Source: Macropodus opercularis
Lineage: Eukaryota; Chordata; Actinopteri; Anabantiformes; Osphronemidae
DNA length: 64,000 nucleotides
Assembly: GCA_030770545.1 (NCBI GenBank)
Contig: CM061109.1
Span: 1,860,001-1,924,000, forward strand
Direction: 5' to 3'
The notes under the pieces were generated by a model that saw only the letters and a list, made by a program, of their open reading frames with translations, made no database searches and was not told the origin of the DNA. The position numbers and the translations under genes are program-made. The stretch's first letter is position 1. Each line of letters opens with the position of its first letter. Positions 1 to 8,939 of the stretch are shown here, piece after piece.

Positions 1-348
1 TCTGAGAAAAGTGAACCATAAATGGTTAAGGAGGAGCCGTTCTTCCAACCGCACTTAACGTTAAATCTTATCGAATAGCAGGGGCATCCTGAACAGAGGC
101 TCTCATCACAGCCCGCTCCACGCCCCACTGTTGCTGCTCATTTCCATCCAGGCAGTTGACGCCTTGTGGGACGTCCATGGGAGATGCAGACTCCAGAGAC
201 TATCCTCAAGCTCCTCCAACAGTTGTGCCATCTGGAAGGAACTGGAGGCGCAGACGTTACCACATATTACACCATCACTACCACGTCCTGCGTCATGGTC
301 TGCTTCAGTAGCCACAACTTAGTCTCCTCCAGCAACTCTCTCTAATGT
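1..348. other. Anonymous sequence, no gene seen
   Basis: Two short opposing frames overlap between 106 and 322, but neither resembles a protein I know and neither has convincing splice signals. I see no repeat family here. It is the left flank of the minisatellite. Confidence 0.5.
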
Positions 349-510
349 TCAGCTGCTGCTCCAGCTTCACGTCCTGCTTCAGCTGCTGCTCCACCTTCAG
401 CTGCTGCTTCAGCTGCTGCTCCAGCTTCACGTCCTGCTTCAGCTGCTGCTCCAGCTTCACGTCCTGCTTCAGCTGCTGCTCCACCTTCAGCTGCTGCTCC
501 AGCTTCACAT
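349..510. repeat. 30-bp minisatellite rich in CAGCTG
   Basis: A tandem array of a 30-bp unit (AGCTGCTGCTCCAGCTTCAC plus GTCCTGCTTC) is mixed with shorter units that carry CCACCTTC. All unit lengths are multiples of three, so both strands stay open: the plus strand reads as Ser/Cys/Phe-rich and the minus strand as a Lys/Leu/Glu/Gln-rich decapeptide repeat that would form a coiled coil. Seven CAGCTG E-box cores occur in about 160 bp. The minus-strand frame is stopped by TAG just upstream of the array, so a true exon is not supported. Confidence 0.85.
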
Positions 511-1060
511 CCTATCATAATTGCCTGCTGTTCCCTGTTCCTGCTTCTGACCTACAGTCTGCTCCTAATCAGTCCCACCGACATGCACTGCTCAGCCTGC
601 TGCAGCATCTCCACAGCTTCATCTTGCTCCCGTTATGACCTCATCCATACATTCCGCAGATTCACAGCCTCCTCTCAGCCAATTCTTAGTGCAACTCCAC
701 CCCCCGGCTGCAGTTTCAGCTGGCTACCATTCCTCGCCGGGAGGGAAATGTGGCTTTCATGAGACACAGTGATTCACAGTTTACCGGCACCTAGAGGAGG
801 AGACCTCCTGTGTCCCGCGGTGAAGCCAAGACTTCCGTGCCTGCCCTCGGTGGTCCAGGGGAGCCCATCCCTCCAGCTTTAGGGGGGTCAAGCCTTCTCC
901 TGAGGTCGCCTGGTGGCCCAGCCTCCGGCGACGATGATGGCCCTCAGGGGTCTCTGTGTTGTGTTTACCTGAACTGATTTTGAATCAGGCCTCGTGCCAG
1001 AACTGCTGCAACAGCGACGTTTTGATATTTTTGATTTTAGACTCACGACCATTGACTGTT
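511..1060. other. GC-richer segment, possible old retroelement remnant
   Basis: This stretch is clearly more GC-rich than its surroundings. The part from about 780 to 980 has a compositional look that recalls retroelement untranslated regions, but I cannot assign a family. There is no open frame longer than 100 codons and no clear terminal repeats. A promoter-proximal region of an unseen gene is the alternative. Confidence 0.25.
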
Positions 1061-1610
1061 AAAATGTTAGTTCCCATGATGCACCTCAGGCCGCAGCCAT
1101 TCTAAATTGCTGTCTGTATTCTGTAGTCAGTCCTCATCACCTCCCCATAGACCATAGACTTCCACTTGCCAAACCACAAGCTGCTGTGCTCTCAACCAGC
1201 CAGAATGCCCCAGCTCTGAGTTTGGCCCCCTCCCTCACTTACACTCGCATTGCAGTGTTTTGTAAAGTATGAAAATGAATTCTTGCGAGATTAATTTATT
1301 GACTTCAAATTCTGGTGACTAATTTGCTCTTTTTCATTCTTCCCTAGTGGTGCAGAGTCCGTCGAGGCCGTCGTCATCCACGATTACCCGTTTGCATTTG
1401 CAAATTTGATTATGTAGATTATGACAGCCCCCAAAATAATCAACATGTAGACGTCACTTCGAATCTTTTGTGGCCTGCATGTAAACCTAAGAGCCTGATT
1501 AGATTTTCTTCCAATTTCCTTGAACTTGCCTGATAAACGGCAGAAGACGACGGCACTAAGACGGGAGAAAACGTGGTCGGCACAGTAACGCCACTGTAAG
1601 GAACCTCAGG

Positions 1611-1787
1611 ATGGAGTTGCCAGAGCTGCCGTCACTCTTCTTTTCCCTCTGCTGTCCAGCTCCAGTCCAGTCACCACCCAAGCTGAGCCACCAAAATGAA
1701 GGATGCCACGGTCAGCTGATCACCAGCAAGATGGGAGCAACAGGCCGCAAACACGACACGGCATCGGACAACTATTCGTACCACGAG
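1611..1787 (+). other. Candidate exon: 59 codons ending at a GAG|GTGAGG donor
   Basis: An ATG at 1611 (A at -3, G at +4) opens a frame of 59 codons to 1787, where CACGAG is followed by GTGAGG, a good splice donor. A second in-frame ATG at 1731, also with A at -3 and G at +4, would give a 19-codon start ending in the residues SDNYSYHE. Beyond the donor the frame runs into a CA-rich stretch and stops at about 1866. A first coding exon read from either ATG would fit. I do not recognise the peptide, and no partner exon could be identified. Chance occurrence of ORF plus donor in 64 kb is possible. Confidence 0.25.
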
Positions 1788-1869
1788 GTGAGGATTGCGC
1801 CACGACATCTGTGGTTTTGTTATTCACACACACACGCACACGCATTCTTAGCTAATCATATACTGTAAG

Positions 1870-4800
1870 TGTAACAGTCGTCATGCTATTATTTAGAGGT
1901 GTGATGAGTCTTATTATCGGGAATACTGTTGATTCACTTAATAAGGTCATAGCCTAACTAGTCTTTTTTGTGATTATTTGTGTACAGTATGGTTAGTCGG
2001 ACAACTAGTGCTCAAAATTCTTCAAATTGTTACTAATTTAGACTTTTGCAGTATGTTTCAGTATTGGGAAATTGATATTTAATTCTTTGAGACTGTGCTT
2101 GGGTATTGGCCACCCCTAATTACTTAAAGCATTTCACTCATATTAGCATTCAGCTAATAACCAAAATGTGTGTAAATTAGGTATATTTAATAGTAACGGT
2201 GAGCTAAGATACGCTTAGACTTGAGAACAGCAACTGCATCCTATGTTTAGCCACAGACGAGAACTTGGATGGGAAGACAGAGAAGAATTTAAATTAGACT
2301 TTAGTACAAAAGGTTTGAAAAGGCCGTTATATATATATACATTTAGTATAACGTAGATAACGTTATACTAAATGAATTAATAGTTTTGTACAGACACAAT
2401 AGTTTTGTACAGATATATGCCGCAGATAGCGGCATATATCTCACTGTTGCATCCAATGACCATTATTGTTCAGAATACTAGTACAAGTCTCACAGTGAGT
2501 CTTTTTTTTTCTTGTACTTTGTCATTTGAGTTAAGTAAAAACTGGTTCTATAATAGTTGCATGATGACGACTGTGTTTTATTCTGCCAAGCCTCAATTTA
2601 AAAACATTTTCATCATATGTCCAGTGGCAAATCTGAACTATTTAGAGTATTGCAGACGTGGCATAAGGTTTGACAGGGCTGCTGGGCGTGGTGAGTAAAT
2701 GCCTCCCTGCACTATTGATGCTGAACCATAAGGGCAGTACTGTTATACATACTCATTTATTTATAAGCTCTCTTTCAAGGTAGACCTCACCAAGAGGTGG
2801 CTGCTTAAAGCTGACAGTGAAATCAACCAGGAAAAATACACACAGAGATAACAACATCCAAACTCAACAACCGAGTTAGTAATAGCAGCAGCTCTTACTC
2901 CTCCAGATGCGCATCTGAATGACATTGTGCGTCGTCTTAATAATTTTCTTAACCGTTGACTGACACAGAAACAAACAGAAAGCAGAAGAAATGCCGATTC
3001 CCATGTTACACACAAACTATCTGCCACACACCCACACGTCCTCTCTCTCTGTCACACTCACAGTGAAGTAGAGAGGAAGTGAGATAATCCTATCTCTACC
3101 CATCAGCTCCATAAAAGCAAGCAAGAGAAAATTGTCTGCCTCGCAGCCACCACCTCCTACCTACACTTTCACTCAAGCTGTGTCTCTATGTATCCTGTTT
3201 CTTTGATGTGTGCACTACTGCTCGTGTGTGTGTCTGTGTGTGTGAGTGTATTGTGACGCAGCACCAGTGTCACAAGTCATGACAAGACTTTAGCCAACAA
3301 AGTAAGAAAAGATAAGAAGAGAGGAAAGCGAGGACGGAGGAGAAATGAAAGAGCAGATGAACAGGTAGACACACCACTAATGTGCCATTCAGGCGTTTTC
3401 CTTCTGTCTATCACATGATGTCATAGCTGTGTTCAGTGGTGAAGCCTGAGACATGGATGGAAGGAAGAAACTAGGCTTCATTTAGGGTCACGCACAGAAA
3501 GTCATGTTTTTTATGGACAGCCAGATTAAGATCAACCATCATATCTGGAAATACATTTTCAACCAGTTATTTGATTTCATACATAACCTGCATTTCCCTT
3601 TCTTTTATTTTTTTATGGATGAAATTCTATTATATATATATATTATAATACCCTTATAAATATTGTTTTACCCCAGTATTTCCAGTGGATATTTTCCACT
3701 TCCTCTGATTACTTTAGTTAGTTTGCGCGGTTTTCAGCAGCAGAAATCTTGTGAGTAAGTTTGTCTCCAAACATGAAGACGTAAAAAGAGATAAGATCAG
3801 GCTCACGTTAATCCAGTGTCCTGGATGAATAACGAGGAACTTGATTAGGGATTTATAGCGTATTAGCCTGCTATCGATACAGCTACTGTATATATCATCT
3901 TACTGTTGAAGCAACAGACGGCCTTGACTAAATGTAGAGATAAATTCCAGGTGCGTAGGCTTTGGTGTCATTTCATTATGTGAGAGTGTGGACAGTGCAA
4001 GTTTAAGCCCCCCCCAATAATGAGCCAACGGTTGACCTTTGACCATTCGCTGGACCTTTGGTGATTTCACAGCAGATTGGAATAAGCCGTCAATTCAAGC
4101 TGCATGTTGTATAAGAGAAGTTTATCAAAAGTAATGTAAGTAATAACAGGAGGGTAAATCCATCCTTCTGTATATAACAATTGAAATATGATTTTTCCAT
4201 TCCAACAGGTTATGGCAGTCTGGCAGTAAAGGCTCATTATATGCTCCTTAAATTTCCTCTTAAGTTGGATAGAAGGCTGCTCTTCACAGCACATTTTTTG
4301 GACAGCATTTCCATTAAGAAAGAAGAATTTGTTTGCCCAGATGGTTGAGCCATTTATTTTGGCACATTTTTTGAGAAAACATTGTCACTGTAATTGGCAG
4401 CAAAAATGATGTTTTTTCTAAGAAACGTGCGATGCCTGACATGGTGAACAACACGCTGTGTGTAGGTCTTATGCAAAATGTACCTGAAACTACTCATATC
4501 TCAGACGCTATGATAGTTTACTTAAAATGTGTGACAGCTATTTAATGCGACCACCTGCGTAGCACCGACTTGTATGAACATTTTGAGACTACATCACAGG
4601 ACCAGCACTGCCTGAACAACGTCTGGGTTTAAAACGTTCCTTGATGAACCGGCCGACCCTGAGCTGCAGGCCTCCAGCATTTGCTCCCTACCTGTGTGAG
4701 CCCGGTTTGCTGCCTGTTGCCTTTCTTCTCTACACCGTCCATCCACCCTGATCATAGTTCTGCTGGAGGTTTGAATCACAAAGGGGTAAGGTAATGGTTC

Positions 4801-5755
4801 GCCTGCCCAAGCCAGACCATGCAGTGGTTCTTTGTAAAGGGGTTCAATGAGTGTGTGAAGTGCGCAGCTAAGTTCTGGAAATCTGACTGTGACTGTCACA
4901 GAGGCTAAGCCAAACGCTGTCAGCATGATCAGTAAATCCATTCTAATTGTAGAGCTGTCTGCTCGTAAAATAACGTAAGACTTAAAAGGTCTGCTGGCTG
5001 GAAGGAGGCTGGGTGGCAGAGCATATGGCTTCAGTACGCTGCACCGTGGATGTGAGCGCAGGCTGTGCTGTCACTTGGCCTCGCAGTCCTCTCCAGAGGC
5101 TGGTTAGCCTACTGTGTCTGAGCTTTTTAATAGACCTCTCTTTTTCATACACACTTTGGTAAGGCTGCAAATTTTCACACTCTCAAAACACAGAACGGCA
5201 AATCTTTGCAGCACAGCTGGGCTTGATCACTGACATCATCTTTAAGCACTTGTGTTATCCACTCGCTCACTCTGTCTGTCTCTCTACCACATACTTGTGA
5301 TTTATAAGTTGATCTTTCACAACTGAGCTGAGCAGTACTTATAACAAAGAGAGCAGATCTCTGCTGTGGGATGGTGAGGCATCGCCAGGCTGCTCACTTG
5401 TACTTGTACACGTCTTGACCAGAGCGATGCTGACTGTTTTAACTGTGCGCATGCATGTGTGTTTTGTGTACGCAGTGATGACGAGGCCTCTCCTCTGTGT
5501 GGTACTGGAGTCCAGGTATATGGTAACTGTACAGGAACAATGAAGATTGTGTGTGGAAGTGTGTCTATTTCAGCAATGTGCCACTGGCAAGGGCAACTAG
5601 TAATCAAGTCATCTTGCCTTACATCTAATGTGATCTAAGACACGGCAATGAAACACACACACAAACAAGCAGACACCAGGGTGATGTGTGTAATGCTTAA
5701 AAAAAGAGACAATGATTAAAAATTTATGTAACAGCGCCATGAACGCACACTTCAA
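1870..5755. other. Anonymous noncoding stretch
   Basis: No coding region or recognisable transposon is visible. It includes the twin hairpins at 2341-2441, a short interrupted GT run near 3223-3245, and an AT-rich patch near 3630-3660. A 115-codon minus-strand frame at 4594-4941 has no recognisable domain, and I treat it as chance. Confidence 0.5.
2341..2441. repeat. Twin perfect hairpins with identical AGATA loops plus a 19-bp tandem repeat
   Basis: The first hairpin has 14-nt perfect arms at 2341-2354 and 2360-2373 around the loop AGATA. The second has 13-nt perfect arms at 2411-2423 and 2429-2441 around the same loop AGATA. The arm sequences are unrelated. Between them a roughly 19-bp unit beginning AATAGTTTTGTACAGA is repeated in tandem from about 2379. 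This is read directly from the sequence; its function is unknown. Confidence 0.9.
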
Positions 5756-5760
5756 CAGAG

Positions 5761-5806
5761 GGCTGCGTGGCGTCGAGCTGCGTGGCGTCGAGCCGCACGG
5801 CGTTAC
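5761..5806. repeat. Short CpG-rich tandem repeat, 15-bp unit
   Basis: The unit GCTGCGTGGCGTCGA appears twice perfectly and a third time in degraded form (GCCGCACGGCGT). It is strongly CpG-rich compared with its AT-leaning surroundings. Confidence 0.75.
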
Positions 5807-5955
5807 CTGAGTGCCGGAGTCGAGACGGAGTGTGTGAGAGCTGGGACTGGGTGTGGGAACCTGTCATTTTGTGAGGAAGACCTGGCTCCTGTTACCAGAG
5901 AACTGGGCTTTGCTGTAACCCAAACTTCACTCTGCTTTTCTTTTGGCCGAACACA

Positions 5956-6023
<68 letters not shown>
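5956..6023. repeat. (CA)n microsatellite
   Basis: A nearly perfect CA run of about 67 bp. The open frames on both strands across it are artefacts of the repeat. Confidence 0.95.
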
Positions 6024-6025
<2 letters not shown>

Positions 6026-6689
6026 CACACAATTGTAAATGGGCAGGATTGAGGGATTTTGTTATAGTAGACAGTCTGGTCAGATAAAGCAGGATGTTGA
6101 ATCGTGTCATAGTTTTCACATAGTTTGATACAGTACAAAGTGTTTTTCTTGCCTACCAATATATTCAATGTTGTTGTTTTTTCAGAAACCTAATCTATAC
6201 ACGATAGAACACAGTTCAAAGGTTCAAATCTTACAGTTTTTTACGATTGCTAGACGACAGTGAGCACAACTGGAGATACATGTGCAAAACTCTAACTACA
6301 GTCTGCTCTACCAAAAGTCACCTGAGCTGAACAGTTCACATCACCTACAAAACTCATTCAAAGCAACACAACTATAAACACATGGCTCAAAACAGCTCAG
6401 TGCAGCATAACACCATGACAACCCTCACTGAGATAACACACACTGTCACTCAGAAAACACTGAGAGAAAAAACACTAACATCAAGCACCAATACAGAAAA
6501 TACCAACTAAAACCTTTACAGTTGAAAGAATTTCAAAGAAAAGAGAGACATTCTGTCACATGATTTATTTCAATGTTTGGAACATAACAATTCTTTAAGG
6601 TAAATGAAAATTAGCAGTTTGCTTCAATAGTTGATAGTCATTTATGGGAATTACAGTAATGAGAAGAAAAAGGTAGAAACATACTCTAT

Positions 6690-6985
6690 ATACTGTAATT
6701 TGAACAAATAATTGAGGGGCTGATCCTGCCTCTCTCCAGCATCAGGCCACAGGTTTTCACCAACATCACATCTAACGTTCTCTCTTGCCATGAATCTGGG
6801 GAAGAACCTCATCCATCCCTGGATCCTCTGGACTCGTGTCCTCACATCCAGCACTGTAACTGTAACGTGGCTTCCAGAAGAGACGTTTGGTCATGTGGGT
6901 GGTGATCAAACACTTTCCTCCTCTATTGGATTGAGGAAGGGTGAATATGCAGGCAGGTACAAAACTTGCCACCTTCTCCCTCCAC
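6690..6985 (-). pseudogene. Transposase C-terminal relic (DDE, IS630/Tc1-mariner group)
   Basis: On the minus strand, about 6915-6980 reads RWQVLYLPAYSPFLNPIEE, the classic block that carries the last catalytic acidic residue of this transposase group. A short deletion and frameshift follow, then FDHHPHDQTSLLEA. After another frameshift a C-terminal block includes WMRFFPRFMARENV and CDVGENLWPD, which I recognise from fish transposases of this type. At least two frameshifts and the lost N-terminal half make it non-functional. The catalytic domain before the final motif is absent from the element. It would have acted on the inverted repeats that flank it. Confidence 0.75.
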
Positions 6986-7030
6986 AAACCCGTCTTCCTT
7001 GATCCATTTCCAAAATTACTCTTTCTGAGC

Positions 7031-7110
7031 TCTACCTATATATATATACATATACATACACACACATGTATATGCAAATATATATATATATATATGTGTG
7101 TGTGTGGGGG
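7031..7110. repeat. Mixed (TA)n/(CA)n/(TG)n low-complexity tract
   Basis: TA, CA and TG runs and a G run lie inside the transposon, roughly where the N-terminal half of the transposase should be. Confidence 0.85.
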
Positions 7111-7442
7111 GGGCACTAACAAGTCTAAAACAAGTCACCTGTTTAGCCTTTCAGCTGAAACTGCAATCAGCAGTGACAATCTATTCCATTTTGAACGTGT
7201 GGTTCACAGTTTTGACAGCAGTGTGTTAGCATTTGCAAAAAGTGCTGTAAATCCACAGTGTTGTGCAGGTTGTGATTAAAGTCGTGGGATAAGTGTGTAG
7301 AGTTTTGAAAACTGTGTTCAAGCAATGAAAAATGAACTAGAGTTTGGTCCACATGAACTGATGCTGTGCAGACTGTAGTTAGAGTTTTGCACATGTGACT
7401 TCAGTTGTGCCCACTGACGTCTAGCAATCGTAAAAAACTGTA

Positions 7443-8889
7443 AGTCAGTCTACGTACCTGTATCTGCAAACATCATCTGTCACAACCGCAATAGGTTGTT
7501 ATTAACACGTCCAGGGCAAACGTTTTTTTCCCTACTGGACATTTCTACTCACCTCGTGATGTTGTTGTCACACGGCGTCTTGATATAAATAAAGCTTATA
7601 ACCCTCAGCTGTGGTTTGGTTGGGTAGACCTCAAAGGTGTTTAGATAAGTAACAGCATTAGTGGCCAATGCAGTTTTGCTCTTATTTAATTGGTTTACAT
7701 TTCTCATAATAAAAACCTGTTGCTCAAAAGAGTGAAATTATGTTGAGAGTTATTAAAGTGCTGAAACTTGAATCATTGCTTTAATGGTTTAGTGGAGAGT
7801 CAAACTAGGAGATTCAGTCTCTGTGACAGCCCTGTAAATCCTTTTTATGGGTTTCACCTGGGGCAGTGTACTTTTCACTGAGAGCTCAGTGCAGAACAAT
7901 ATGACGGAATTCGTTCAGCACAACTGAATCACTTCTCACAGTCCAGTGTATGACAGTGGAAATGCAAGGTGTTGTATCCAATGAGGGCACTGATTACAAA
8001 TACAACATGCAAATACAAATCACACATGGCACCCAATCAGTAAAAAATGAAAACATTTTACTACAAGACTACTTCTTAGAAAGTAAAACATTTCTGGACT
8101 GAAATTTCACATGACACTCAACTTTTTTTGAAACTAGATTAAGTATATGCAAAGCAGGGTGAACTGAGAGATGGAAAACCTTCATCCTAGAATCTTCGCT
8201 TGGGTAATAGTGCAGCATGTGGATGTCTTGTATAGGTTGTATAATAAATAGGCTACAATTTGAAACTAACTTCAGATTAATTAATTCTCACAGAAACCCA
8301 AAGAAGGTCTGATAGACAGACTAACTCCCCACCCTGTGCTGTTGGGTAAATTCATACCTAATGAAGAGGACGTGCCAGGCTTATGTTCATCATTCATAAT
8401 GAGCTTAAACTGGATAGTATCACCAAGTCACAGTACGAGCTTACCTGAGATTCTGTTGCTCCTCAAGTTGAACAGGCACAAGTACTTTTTGTGTCAGCAC
8501 ACAGCAGATAATCCCTCTCCTCTATCTTACTTACATCTTATTAAACCTCTCAGATTGTAGTTAGTTCATATGCTGAATAGTAAATCTCCTGCCACAGGGA
8601 CACTGGCATGGGGTCAAATGAATCGTAGCGCATGCTTTCTGGATTATAGTCAGGTTATGCGTTTCAGTTATACTGTATGTGTGTGTGTGTCCATGAGGCA
8701 CGGCATGTATTTACAGTTCCCACAATCATATGACACTGCTGGCATTTCAACCTGAGGTCACACAGAAAACAGTCATTTGAAAGAAATCTCTGACTTTGTC
8801 CGTGTTAATCCCTGTCTCAGTGTTTGTCTCTCCCTTCCAGGTAAAGTTACCACGTCCTTTATTGCACTAAAACTCAGTCTACAACATAA

Positions 8890-8892
<3 letters not shown>
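7443..8892. other. Anonymous noncoding stretch
   Basis: No coding or repeat feature is recognised. The stretch contains a polypyrimidine-AG|GTAAAG junction at 8840/8841, described as a separate entry. Confidence 0.5.
8811..8846 (+). promoter_or_regulatory. Candidate recursive splice site (AG|GTAAAG)
   Basis: A pyrimidine tract ending TCTCCCTTCCAG is followed directly by GTAAAG at 8841. This is a 3' splice site abutting a 5' splice site, the layout of ratchet points in very long introns. It only has meaning if a plus-strand gene spans this position, which I cannot show. Confidence 0.25.

Positions 8893-8937
<45 letters not shown>
8893..8937. repeat. (GT)n microsatellite
   Basis: An uninterrupted GT run of about 45 bp. 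Confidence 0.95.

Positions 8938-8939
<2 letters not shown>

Larger units (their letters stand above)
6234..7440. mobile_element. Tc1/mariner-type DNA transposon, 1.2 kb, inactive
   Basis: The element starts CAGTTTTTTACGATTGCTAG and ends with its reverse complement. The terminal inverted repeats are 73 bp (6234-6306 and 7368-7440) with 5 mismatches. A TA dinucleotide flanks both ends (6232-6233 and 7441-7442), the expected Tc1/mariner target duplication. Inside, on the minus strand, is the broken C-terminal part of a DDE transposase; the N-terminal part is missing and replaced by AT- and TG-rich filler at 7031-7110. The well-matched ends suggest mobilisation in trans not very long ago. The family name is not assigned. 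Confidence 0.9.

Noticed and set aside
349..510. Possible CRISPR array
   Set aside because: Units are contiguous without unique spacers and the genome is a vertebrate; it is a minisatellite.
4594..4941. 115-codon minus-strand ORF
   Set aside because: No recognisable domain or splice context, and composition is not convincing.
5803..6119. Three overlapping ORFs of 71-75 codons
   Set aside because: All run through the (CA)n tract, which keeps every frame open.
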